Assembly (NCBI GenBank): GCA_028551475.1 | Contig: CM052354.1 | Location: 21,723,258-21,787,257 of the forward strand | From: Casuarina equisetifolia | Taxonomy: Eukaryota; Streptophyta; Magnoliopsida; Fagales; Casuarinaceae | Length of the DNA: 64,000 bases | Reading direction: 5' to 3' | Part shown: one piece after another, positions 1-13,530 of the stretch | Layout: every line of letters begins with the position of its first letter | Position numbering within the stretch: position 1 is the first letter of the stretch | Notes under the pieces: generated by a model | Database searches by the model: none | Told to the model about the DNA's origin: nothing | Seen by the model: only the letters and a program-made list of their open reading frames with translations | Position numbers and translations under genes: made by a program

Positions 1-528
1 TGTCTATTTTTCCTCCTAGTTTTGTTGTATTAGAAAGATGAATATTCTTATAGTTAAAATTTAAAGGGAGAATATCAAAGAATGTTAAAAAAAAAAATCA
101 TAATAGCATATACTGCTTCTTTCATAATAAAGGTATAGAAAAAGTAAAATAAACAAAATTTTAAAGGGAGTATATAAAAAAAATTTGAAGAAAAAGTCAC
201 AATCACATATACTACCTCTTTCACAATAAAGCTATACAAAAGATAAAAAGCTATACAAAATCTAATGCAATTAAAGGCAATAAAATTCAAAGGGTCATAT
301 ATCAAAAGCATTACTCCAAAATTTTAAAAAGAAATAAAATTGTAAGGGCCGGTTGGGGTTGGGGTGGGGTTAACATTCGAATATTATAAACCCATGTATT
401 CATAAAGACTACAACTTTAAAAGAAGAGAAAGAAATATATTCCTAATATCAAGGAGATAGCAGAAGTAAGACTTGATCAGGGGCAGAAATATGGCATACC
501 TAAATTTTGTCTATTCTATCATACTCCA
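1..528. other. AT-rich noncoding stretch
   Basis: No gene seen. The first 350 bases hold a loosely repeated motif: A-rich stretches with phrases such as 'ttaaagggag' and 'tactgcttctttcataataaag' recur at about 60-180 and 140-260. This suggests a decayed internal duplication. The open frames here are low-complexity products of A/T-rich sequence. Confidence 0.5.
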
Positions 529-657
529 CTAGATCTTCTTCTTAGTCCCTTTAGTTGCCATCTTCCAAAATCCCACACCGAGTTTGTGCACCAAATCAAC
601 ATAATGGTCCTCTGCAGTATTTTTGGCTCCATGTTTCATCAAGATAGCCACATCCTT
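529..657 (-). pseudogene. coding-like terminal exon, unrecognised
   Basis: On the minus strand an acceptor AG (658-659) is followed by 42 codons ending in TAG at 529-531. The peptide begins KDVAILMKHGAKNTAEDHYV and ends FWKMATKGTKKKI. Its balanced composition differs from the surrounding A/T-rich filler, so it looks like the last exon of a gene or a gene relic. A TGA lies in the same frame just upstream of the acceptor, so it is an exon or a fragment, not a whole gene. I do not recognise the family, and I see no partner exons in the next 700 bases upstream on that strand. Confidence 0.3.
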
Positions 658-1031
658 CTTTCAGCTAAGGATTCTGTCTTTTCTGGGGAAGAGATCAATT
701 CGTATGTTGTTCTTTGGGTTTTCACTTAGCTATTGACTCTGCCACTCAACAAAATAGTTTCTCCACTTTCTCTTTTCCTTTCGGCTTCCTTTTCTTCTTA
801 CTCCCTTTCCTCCTCTTCTTCAGCTTCCATACGAAAGTTGAGGTTTGGAAAGGAATAGATAAGAGAGATAGAATACACACGAAGCAGGAGAGATAAAGCT
901 TCTAGTTTGTCAACCAAAATGAAATCACGGAAGCCTTGCTTTTGAGAGAACACAAAGCATCTGAACTTCCTACATCTAAAAACGTTACGGCTCGTGTTCT
1001 TATATGCACAAAAGACACAGGCAACTTGCAA

Positions 1032-1035
<4 letters not shown>

Positions 1036-1091
<56 letters not shown>
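1036..1091. repeat. (AT)n microsatellite
   Basis: About 28 uninterrupted AT dinucleotides. They create artefactual Ile-Tyr open frames on both strands. Confidence 0.95.
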
Positions 1092-1096
<5 letters not shown>

Positions 1097-1240
1097 TTTT
1101 TATTACAACGCACACACACTGGGAGGGGGAGGGAGGGGATTCGAACCCACGACTAGGTGGACTCGCCGGTCAGGGTTTGGCTCAGTGTCATAATTACGCT
1201 AAAACAGAAAGTGAACGGCAGCTCCAGCAACTTGTGTGAA
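1092..1240 (-). repeat. possible SINE remnant with tRNA-like B box
   Basis: Read on the minus strand, 1139-1155 contains GGTTCGAATCC, which matches the RNA polymerase III B-box consensus. It is followed by a short C/T-rich stretch and then directly by the (AT)n run. A tRNA-derived 3' region ending in a simple repeat is typical of plant SINEs. I could not find a convincing A box upstream or target-site duplications, so this is a suggestion only. Confidence 0.25.
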
Positions 1241-1398
1241 ACAGTTGAGCAGATGAGTTGAGCTGCATTAGCCTTGGGCCCTGCAGATCTTTAGCTTTCC
1301 ATGTAGTCTGATTGATGCGATGAACCTATGGATTCGGACTCTGAGCTTGAAGATTGACCGTTTACATGCTGGATTGGACACGAACCATTAACACCCAC

Positions 1399-1919
1399 TC
1401 AAGCATCTCCCTCCACGATATGTTCCCCGTAGTTTAGAGACTCTCCGGCAGCTTCCATGGAAGTTCCATCTTGAAAGTCCCATGTGTGCAAGAATTGATC
1501 GGCACCGACACCAAAGAATTCATCTGCTTGCTCTAGACACACCGTGAGGTCTACATCCATATCATGCGGGAGAAGAAAATTAAAGAAATGTGAAAGATAA
1601 AAGCTTGTAAGCTGAATTGGGCTTTAGATTTTACGATAGTAGCAAAATAAGGCCCAAGTTTTTCATATAAAAGTAAGCATGTAGAGCTCTATTTATGGTC
1701 AAATTAACTTCCTAGATATTTCCTTCATTACTTAACCGCCGGGGCGGCAACCTCCCTACCTTTAAGTGAATCACTTGCACCTCCAGCTTTGCTGGTCTTC
1801 AGAGGAGGTGAGTCTTCAGTATCTTCTTCAGTCTTCAATGAACGGTTACGTGGATGGTGGGCCAGGGGTGCAACGACCCTCTGGATGGATAATGCTGGAC
1901 TTCCATGTCTTGGACGGTG
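1399..1919 (-). CDS. two coding-like terminal exons, unrecognised protein
   Basis: Two minus-strand exons join in phase. The upstream one is open from 1919 down to a donor at 1759 (exon end 1760). It encodes a basic then acidic segment including RSLKTEEDTEDSPPLKTSK. After a 209-nt intron, the exon 1550-1399 continues in frame with LTVCLEQADEFFGVGADQF and ends in TGA at 1399-1401. Both segments have protein-like composition and good splice sites (donor G|GTAGGG, acceptor TGTAG). The 5' end is not defined: a TAA closes the frame at 1920-1922, so an earlier exon must exist if the gene is real. They might be the C-terminal exons of the TNL-like gene just upstream (2347-4634), or a separate relic. 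I do not recognise the family. Confidence 0.35.
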
Positions 1920-2346
1920 TTAATATTGTCTGAATGCAGACCTCCTAAGTGTTAAGTTGGAGGCTATGCTGGAGTGATGAGCCGGCAGAAGCAATGAGAG
2001 TTTTGGTACCCGGGGAGAAAGAAGTGTAGGAAGCGTTGGGGAATGGGTGACTGTTGAGATTGAAGGAAGTAAGGGAAGAGATGGAAGAACAAATTAGCAC
2101 ACGAAAATCGCAAGGAGTAAATGCAAGAAGAACAACGAAGCCAACTATAACTCTTTAATACGCGGTCCACTTCCTTCTAATTCAATCAACGTCTGTTTTG
2201 GACTGACTTCCCGGTGACACGTACTCCGTCCAATCATAATCTTCACTCTCTTCAGTGTTAGGTTGAAGGAAAGGATACCGATACTACTTGAACGTTTGCT
2301 GGTGTGATGACTGTCCAATCTCAAAGACTTGCTGGTTATGAGATGA

Positions 2347-4634
2347 CTATCCCAAGTCCATTTGTGGATGGCCAACATTCACGGGTTGCCGCGGTATCTG
2401 TAGATGCTGCGGCATGGGTTTTTCAAGAGGAACATCTTCTATCGTTGTAGTCAACCCAACCTGTTTAGCATGAGTTTGCGGCCGAAGTGAGGAAGATGAT
2501 TCCGTGTCAGTAGAATTGCTGGTACTGTTTTCACTTCCGTTGACAGAATTTCCCTTTTGCTTTGAAAACCAACATTTAGAAGAGAAAAAAGCTTCTGCAA
2601 ATAAGAAACACAACAAATTTCAACAACTTCTTCCTCTTCCCCTTCTTTGTAGATTTTGACGCCTTCTTTCTTTTCCCCTTCTTCATGGTCAACCCTTTTT
2701 CGCTCCTTCCCTTCTTTCCTGTTTTCCCATGGTTTAACGTTGCTAAAGACCTTGAAACCTCCCTCATAGGAGACATCCTGAAGAGTTTCTGAATCCAAAT
2801 CATGCGAAGAAATGCTTTTGATAATTTCATAGCACTCTGAACTATCATTCTTAAGAACAAGACGGTCCCCGCACTCTTTTATGTCCACGTTTGGGCTGCT
2901 TATTGAAATTGAACACAACACGGCATCCTCGGAACATTCTAACCCATCACCATACCAAGATTTTAAGCGGCGGGCCTTTCTGAGGCAACTTCCACTTATA
3001 AAAACCCAAACACCATTTCTCCCAACGGAAGGAATATGAGGGACACAGAAGACTATACGATCTTTTCTTGGAGTCTGGCCCTTCGTGAAAGCTTCCAATT
3101 CACAAACAAACTCGGGAAATATTGCAGAACTAGAATTCCAATACCCATCAACCTCAATCTCATGTATTTCTCCTTTCCTTTGGCAGCTATCAGATTCGAA
3201 GATTTCATAAACAATGAACAGTGCATATCCCCAAGTACTGACCATGGGGGCTATATCTAATGGATTCAGCTTGTCATAATACAAACTTGCTGGCTCACAT
3301 GGAAGAGAAAGAAAGCCACTTTGGGCTTCAGCTTCAAAACGACGCTGGAACACTCCAGAGGTATCAGGTAAACTGGTGAACCATTCCGGTATATCACATG
3401 TCAGTGTAGGGCCCCATGTTACTGTTGCAAAATGTCCCGACTTCCGAATACCAAGTGAAAAAAAACCACCAAGAACATTCGAATTCATATCATTTATAAA
3501 TGATTGAGCCAAATGGTAGGTCCTGTAACGTTTGCCGTCGTAACCAAAATAAAAGGCTTCAAACTCAGGTACGTCCCTGGCCATCAACATTTCACTTGAA
3601 GTCAACGAAGTGAACGAGGGACAATTTTTTTTTTTTTTTCTCTTTCCTTTTTTTCCTTTCTGGCTGGAGAACCTAAGCTTTTCCTCACACGAGTGTCTTA
3701 GATAAAAGGCTTTTCGAAGAGTTTCTGGATCCAAATTATGTGAAGAAATGCTTTTGATAATCTCAAAACACTTTGAACGATCATTCCTAAGAACAAGACG
3801 GCCCCCACACTGTTTCACTTCCACGTTTAGGCTCCTTACTGAAATTGAACACAACCCAAGATCCCCACACCATCTCAAACCAGCTTGTTCGAAGTAGCTG
3901 GCACTTATAAATACCCAGACTCCATTTCTCCCAGCGGACGGAATATTAGGGACACGAAAGGCTATAGGAACCTTTCCAAAAGTCCTACCATACTCCCTTG
4001 GAACTTTTTCCCAAGTCCTCGATTCCTCCGGTAAATAACACACATGTACCTTGGGATCCTTTAATCTATATTTCCGTTTGTCCATGGGTTCTTTTCGATC
4101 ATCTATTTTATGGACTTCCAATTCGCAAACAAACACGGGGAATATTGTAGAACTAAAATTCTCATTCTCATCACCCTCATGTATTTCTCCCCTCATCTGA
4201 CAACTATGATGTTCCAGGACTTCATAAACAATGAAAGCGCATATCCCCAACTAGGTACCATGTCGTACTCAGTATGCAAAACTCTTACGGGATCATAATA
4301 CAAATTTGCTTCCCTATCCACAAGTGATGCCGTGCTTTGCACTTCAAATCGACGTTGGAACATTCCGGAGATGTCAGGTAAACTGGTGAACCGTCCTGGC
4401 ATATCAGATGTCAGCGTAGGCCCCCATATTACTGTTGAGGAATGTCCCGCGATCTAAGAAAATAGGAAAAGAAAGATATGAATCATAACTCTTTTGAGCT
4501 TGCATGGGAACAATAAATTTGTATTTAATTAGTAAAAGACTCACTCCATTCATATTCTCTACGAGTGATTGACCCAAATGTGGGGAAAAGTAGCATTGGT
4601 TGTCGGAACCAAAATAAATGGCTTGAAGAGTCAT
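2347..4634 (-). pseudogene. tandem TNL post-LRR (C-JID-like) domains, truncated resistance-gene relic
   Basis: Two head-to-tail copies of the C-terminal jelly-roll/Ig-like domain that follows the LRRs in TIR-NBS-LRR immune receptors. Copy 1 spans about 4634-3600. Copy 2 spans about 3590-2700. Each copy has the IPEWFTSLP-type entry (MPGRFTSLP in copy 1), a WGYAL strand, FVCELE, a GVWVFIS strand and a CG-RLVL ending, as in TNL tails. A Lys-rich linker (KKGKRKKKKN) joins them. Copy 1 has a 91-nt intron (4454-4544, GTGAGT...TTAG) and a one-base deletion near 4232-4240, compared with copy 2 near 3215-3222. A 599-codon frame runs from 4250 to 2451. A good acceptor (TTATTTGCAG) near 2600 leads into a Ser/Thr/Pro-rich tail ending at 2347. 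No TIR, NB-ARC or LRR is present in the window, so this is a fragment of a receptor. The identification rests on motif order and is inferred, not searched. Confidence 0.6.
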
Positions 4635-4937
4635 GTCACTAGCTGCAACGATGTGCCATCAGATATAACAAGATTGCTCTCTCGGTTGAAGGTGAGAACA
4701 GCAGAGGAATTTACGAATGGTCGCTCCCTATTTACAACCCAAACTATTTCGTCAGTCATATTTGTTATATCCTTGAAACGAAGATGTAGCCGTCCATTGG
4801 CAGAAGAAATGAGATCCGTAGCCGAAAAGTATCGGTGGTATTAGCACTCGTGAATTGCAAACCAATGGAGAACAAAAGGAGGAGAGAAGTAACAACGGGG
4901 GAGATTCTACGACTGATATTTGTCTCACTCAGATATG
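4634..4937 (-). pseudogene. G-type lectin RLK exon 1 remnant fused to the TNL fragment
   Basis: The minus strand from about 4937 to 4634 matches the first exon of RLK A (9449 downward): same 5' leader, same ISPVV signal-peptide region and lectin strand with WVVNRERPF. The start codon is changed from ATG to ATC, and about 20 bases are missing around the GQSLNTT segment. The similarity stops abruptly after GTGACA at 4634-4639, where the TNL C-JID-like sequence begins. This is a rearrangement breakpoint that left a decapitated RLK copy. The normal upstream module shared by the RLK paralogs follows at about 4995-5115. Confidence 0.75.
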
Positions 4938-5851
4938 CCGGTTAGACTTCTCTTCGTGAAATTCTAATACGACCTTTTAATGGTGTCGAGTTCGACCAGG
5001 CTCCACATGCCGTCAGCCTTTCCACTTTTTCATCCATTTTCCGGCTACCACTCACTGCAACTTATTATATCTTTTTTGCTTCAAGCGAAGGTGTTTACTC
5101 TCTCATAAATACTCCTACGAAGACTTTGAAAAAAATATAAATTATTATCTGTAATTAAGAACGAAGTGTATCCCCTGTCCAAATGAAACTGCACTTGCAC
5201 TTGCTTGTCAAGAAAATTCGAAATGGAATGACTTAAAAGGGTCAGTTTCTTCTGTCCCCAGTTGCTAATCAATTGCCTTTCATCTTGCGTTCCACTTGCT
5301 TGTCTGTAGTTATTTTTAATTTTTAATTTTTGAAATATTTGGCTTATATACTCATCTTCTGGCATTTTAGTGCAGTGCTCAAACTAAAGTAACAAAGAGA
5401 AAAGGTAGGCCTGGGGTCTAAGCAAACTTTTTAGCTTTTCATCTGAAATTCAGGCTATTGTTGGCCAGCCAGCATTGCCTAGGACTGAGGTTGAGGCTCA
5501 AGGATCTTGCTGCTACATTCATCTTTGTCTGTCAACTTGTGAAGCAACTGTGGGCTTACATAAGGAAACACAATCTGGAAGATTGTGTAGCAGTGGTGGG
5601 CTTACCGGTAGTGTCTGAAGTACAAAATCTTGAACTTACACCTCATTTGGTTTTAACAAATAAAATAAAGTTTTTAATACTATCAAAACTATAATATTAG
5701 GTTACATTGCCAAAGACCTAACAATCCAATACACAACTGAAAGAATTTAGTAAGTTTTCAAAATAAAACATAAAAAGAAATGCAAATTATGATACAGAAC
5801 ATAAGTGTATAAAATCATTCAAGATGATGCTTTTGGCTGGACTACCAAAAG
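4938..5851. other. paralogous 5' flank and intergenic spacer
   Basis: 4995-5115 is one copy of the upstream module shared by the lectin RLK paralogs: 'tccactttttcatccattttccgg', then a 'cgaaggtgt...ctctca' block. The stretch 5400-5600, with ttggccagccagcattgcct, recurs in diverged form near 15140 and 26640. From 5650 to 5851 it resembles the 3' flank found after each RLK gene ('taaaataaagtttttaatac'). No independent gene is supported. Confidence 0.6.
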
Positions 5852-9449
<3,598 letters not shown>

Positions 9450-10877
9450 ATTTGTTTCAATCAGCTATGCCGCTTAGATTTCTCCTTAATGGTGTAGAGT
9501 TTTGACTGTTAGCCTAATACTAGTGGGCTCGCTGATGTCTTCCATTGACCAGGCTCCACTTGCCATAAGTCTTTCCACTTTTTTTTTTTTTATCCATTTT
9601 CCGTCAACCACTCCTTGCTACTTGTTATATTAAACCCTAAACCCTTTCGCCACTCACAAGCTACGCGGCAGAAAACACGACTTCTTTTTGGCTCAAAGCG
9701 AACGGGTCCACTCTCATTTGCACGCCAACGAAGAGTTTGATTATAAATTTGTTTCTAGATTTTGAAGTTCTTTTAGTAAATGAATTGAATTGTTTAGCGA
9801 TTTTAATTTGATTATTTAGGATTATTCTTTTTTTATTTTATGAATTTTTAAACAAGAAATAATGTTAAATCTCACCAATAATCTTAAATTGACTTTTTTC
9901 AAATATAAAATTGATTTAACGAAATGTTGAGCCATAATCACATAATTTTAGAAATTAAAATCTTTAATTGAAAGCGGTTTCTTTGGTATTCATAGGAAAC
10001 ATACGTATGCTTTGTCCAGAGAAAACTACACATACTTATCATGAAAATTTGAAACATAATAACTTAAAAGAATCAATTTCTTCTGTCATCTATTGTAAAT
10101 CAATCACTTCTCAAGTTGTATTCTATTTCTATTTGTATCCTATTTTTTGGATTATAAAATGCAAATTGAGAAGATAATAAATATGACCATACCAAAATAT
10201 AAGACAATCAATGATGACCGGGACATTGACTGTAAAGAAACATTGTAGCATCTCTCCTAAGACAAATGGGCGTCTATTAGCAAATTTAAGGTTACATCAA
10301 GTCTTCTGAGTCTATCAACTAATGTTGCGTAGTCAAGAAGTTTGTGTCAGGGAGTAGGTTGATTTGGGTTGTTAAAGATTAAAATCTTTGACTGAAAGCT
10401 ACTTCTCTGCTATTCATACAAACGAAAGCTGCATTAGCAATATATAAAACAATCATCATTAGCGCATGCACTATAAAGAAACATCGAGCATCTTCCCCAA
10501 AGAAAAAGAAATCGGTGTCTATTAGCAGATCCAAGGTTAAATCAATTTTCAAGTCTACCAACCAATGTTGACGGCCTGAACGCGTCAATTGATCCGCCGA
10601 TCGAATCAGCCCTTATCTTTGGACGATTAAAATTGATTTGATGTGATCACACTTCAATTATTGTGGTGTGCAGTTCATTTGCTGATGCTGATTCATCTCA
10701 TCAATCAGCATTTGAACCTGTCGGCGTTGCTCCTTTGCCATTTTATGAAGTTATAAGCAATTAAAAAAAAGTGACGGTCCAACTGAGATCAGCCCAACGG
10801 CCCGTGGTGGATCCTTGGTGACACTGATCCTTATCCTTTGAGCCAGCCGAGTGAGTATGGTAGAAGTTGCTAAGTGA
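9450..10877. other. RLK A promoter and spacer
   Basis: 9548-9735 is the shared RLK upstream module: 'tccacttttt...tatccattttccgtcaacc', then 'ctacgcggcagaaaac' and an AAAGCGAA...CCACTCTC block. Farther up, 9740-10000 resembles 39985-40235, and 10551-10740 resembles 14130-14330, 25510-25710 and 40540-40620 (phrase 'aatcagcccttaycttt'). These are remnants of ancestral flanks carried along with each duplication. No gene seen. Confidence 0.6.
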
Positions 10878-11085
10878 GAATCCAGCTCTGGCTTCGCTCT
10901 GTACCCCATCTTAAGGGTCCAAGTGACCCAGGACTTCGCCCAAGTCACATGGCCCAGCTCTTGAGTTGAAACGGGCGAGCCGACGGCAGCCGTCGGAAGA
11001 ATCCGACCGCTTAGGGGTACCAAAGTTCCTTCCCCTTGGTGCGCCTACTTGGGTTACACGCTTATGCTGCAATGCCTGAAAGAAG
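10878..11085. repeat. GC-richer boundary segment, copy 1
   Basis: About 200 bases clearly richer in G+C than their surroundings, with 'gtccaagtgacccaggact' and 'gccgacggcagccgtcgg' (an inverted motif). A second copy at 16798-17055 starts unit 2. It is neither an rRNA nor a tRNA that I recognise. It may be a transposable-element end or a captured exon, and it sits exactly at the unit boundary. Confidence 0.6.
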
Positions 11086-11394
11086 ATTATTACAACTTCC
11101 TTGCTGTGTGGGACAATGATATCAATGTCTTCGTTCTCAAAAACGTGGGTTTAGTCTAAAGATAGCTTTGGAAGTAAGAAGAACTTAGCATCATTCTTTA
11201 AGTAACTACAAGTATTATAACCCCCTTCGGTTTTAAGAAAGAAAATAAATTTTTTAATAATATCAGAAGTATAATATTAGATTATATAGCCAAAGACCCA
11301 ACAATTCAATACACAATTGAGAGTATTCAACAAGTTTTCGAAATTCAACAAACAGAAAAAGAACATGTAGATAATGATACAGGCCATTAGTATA

Positions 11395-13530
11395 TTACCA
11401 AAATTTATCGGCCTTCCATAATTGAAATTGTTACATCATTTATCAAACAATTTTATGACCTTGTAGAATTAGTTGGGTTCTTTATTTGCATATTAATATA
11501 GTCTTTCTTCAATCACAACTTGTTTTGGTAATAATGAATAACTATCTTTTCAACAACTTATTCTTATATTGATGTTCAAGAAGATATTATTGGGCTTCAA
11601 ATTTTTATGAATGATCTTTAACCTAGAGTATCGATAAAGATAGGAAAGTCATTGAGCAGTCATTTCAATAATTTGAACATAAGCTTCCTAATTTAGTATT
11701 AGGTATTTTTTTAGCATCTATCATGCATATAAGTTAATTAACTATTAGTGGGATATATTAAAAAAAAGCATAAGAATAAATCCAAACACAAAAAATAATT
11801 AAAAACATAGGGAAATTAGGAATCAAAAAAAAAAGAAATCCAAACTTTTATTGGGTAAATATTTGTATACTAGTAACTTCTCATCTTGTTCAATGTAGCA
11901 ACCCAAAAGCTTAACAAAATTCTTGTGTTGAGCTTAGTTATGGGCATTGCTTCATTTTTTTAGTCCTTTTAGCCTTGTCTTGATCTTTTTGCAAGCCTTT
12001 CTATAACAATCTCATCCTCTTCCAAAAATGTTTCCCAAAAGTTTGTGGAAAACATAAAAAATAAAAAAAATTAGAAGCTTTATTAACAAAAAAATCTTTA
12101 TAAACTCCAAGAAAAAACTATGTGATCTAAAAAATATCCTTTTCAAGAAGCCAAACATTTCAATTTGACTTATCCTTATGTGTTGTGATTAAAGCTTAAC
12201 AGTCCCCATTTGATGTAAAAGCTAAGCTATTCCTAGAAATTACTATCAATATATTTTATTATTTAATTACTTATGAACTTACAAAGTATAACTACTCGCT
12301 AGTCACTAACTGACATACATTATACAAATGCTTTTCTTGGAAAACTTATGCAATGGAAATTTATCTAAATTGATAAGTTGACACTAGTAAAACTGATATG
12401 AACCTATTTTATTAATAGCTGCAAGTGTCAACCGGGGCGTGCGGGGCGTCGCACGGTCGCCTTGGACCTTGCAGGCACGCTCGTGCTCTAGGATGCAGAA
12501 CGCTGTCCCTAGGCTTGGTGCGTCCGCGCGACGCCCTGCACGCCCTACTTGACACTCTGCAGTGTTGGCCTTGTGGTTCATGCCTAAATCCAATAGTAAC
12601 AAATCCTCTCTTAAATGATAAAAAAGACATCTTTAGATTACTGAAAGACCGTTGTGGGTGATTCTTTCTTTCTTTCCTTCTTTCTTCTTTTTATTTTTTA
12701 TTTTTTATTTAAAGCTTTCTCCTCATATGATAAACAAAAAGGCTCGTAAGAACAAAAATGCCGATAGTAACAACCACAGCAAAAGATGCTGTTCGGATGG
12801 CACCTTTTTGTATTTTGTTATCTCTACCAATCTCTGAATTCTTGAATTCTGGCACTGATACAGTTCCATCCCTTCAGTTCGTTTCTGTTCCAAAATAAAT
12901 AAATAAATAAAATAGAGAAACAAATAATTTTAGGCTTCGTCCAATGAATCACAGATTGGTATACAAAGATGGCGATGCCTAGAGGTATCTCTACTAAACT
13001 TCCCCACCAGAAAACTAATTAAGCAGAGGAAACAGACACAAGAATCAAAATAATAGTCACCACGTGACAAGTTTGGATTTGCAATCTGAAGTATTGCCGA
13101 TGTGCTACCGCTGTGGATTGGTGGGCACTACAACTCTAGAAATTCGATGAAACGGAGATTGCTGAACATTAGTACTATCGCTGTACTGCAATTTATTTTT
13201 TCTCACACATTCAAAGTTTCCTACATTGAAAACTGGCAGACAGTCACATAGAGAATCTGTAGTTCTGTTGCATATTTTGAAATCACCGAGTGGACCATAG
13301 ACATCTTCATTCCCCGCACAACTAGATAATAATAAAGTTTCACCCCACCCCTGATCCCATGCATACAGGTAGAGGTTCCCGCCCACGTCAATCAAAAATA
13401 TAGTTGCTAGATGAACAACAACTGGGCTTCTCCAGTATGGTTCGGACCCATTCGTTAGGAACAGCTGTTGTCAGTATAAGATTACCTGAATCTAATCGCT
13501 TGGCGTAGGTGTCGTTGCCCGCCTTTTAGT
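11395..13530 (-). pseudogene. RLK pseudogene B1
   Basis: A decayed copy of the same seven-exon receptor gene. Recognisable pieces on the minus strand are: the exon 7 end (about 11400-11500), exon 5 around the catalytic loop (11560-11725), exon 4 (11830-12035, with LLGCYIE-like sequence broken by indels), the exon 3 start (12556-12610), the exon 2 membrane helix (12715-12860) and part of exon 1 (13070-13530). Exon 1 still reads DFKICNRTTDSLCDCLP and HRISRVVVPTN but lacks the signal peptide, the start and most of the lectin domain. Exon 6 is gone. The same lesions occur in B2, so the copy was already dead before the segment was duplicated. Confidence 0.8.
12425..12555. mobile_element. GC-rich MITE-like insertion
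   Basis: A 131-bp block of very high G+C inside AT-rich pseudogene sequence. Its ends form a 28-nt terminal inverted repeat: left arm 12425-12452, right arm 12528-12555, 24 of 28 positions matching, beginning GTGTCAA. It lies in the intron just before RLK exon 3, and intact paralogs A and C lack it. Pseudogene B2 retains only a right-arm-like relic at 18266-18293. No coding capacity. The superfamily is not assigned and the target duplication is unclear because the first bases resemble the host intron. Confidence 0.55.

Noticed and set aside
798..1239. Open frames with long Ile-Tyr repeats on both strands
   Set aside because: They are translations of the (AT)n microsatellite.
5081..5365. 94-codon minus-strand frame
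   Set aside because: Lies in the duplicated RLK upstream flank. The matching segments at 13690-13850 and 25090-25260 are not open.
10751..11023. Possible rRNA or organelle fragment
   Set aside because: GC-richer, but no recognisable rRNA, tRNA or organelle gene motif. Kept as an unidentified boundary repeat.
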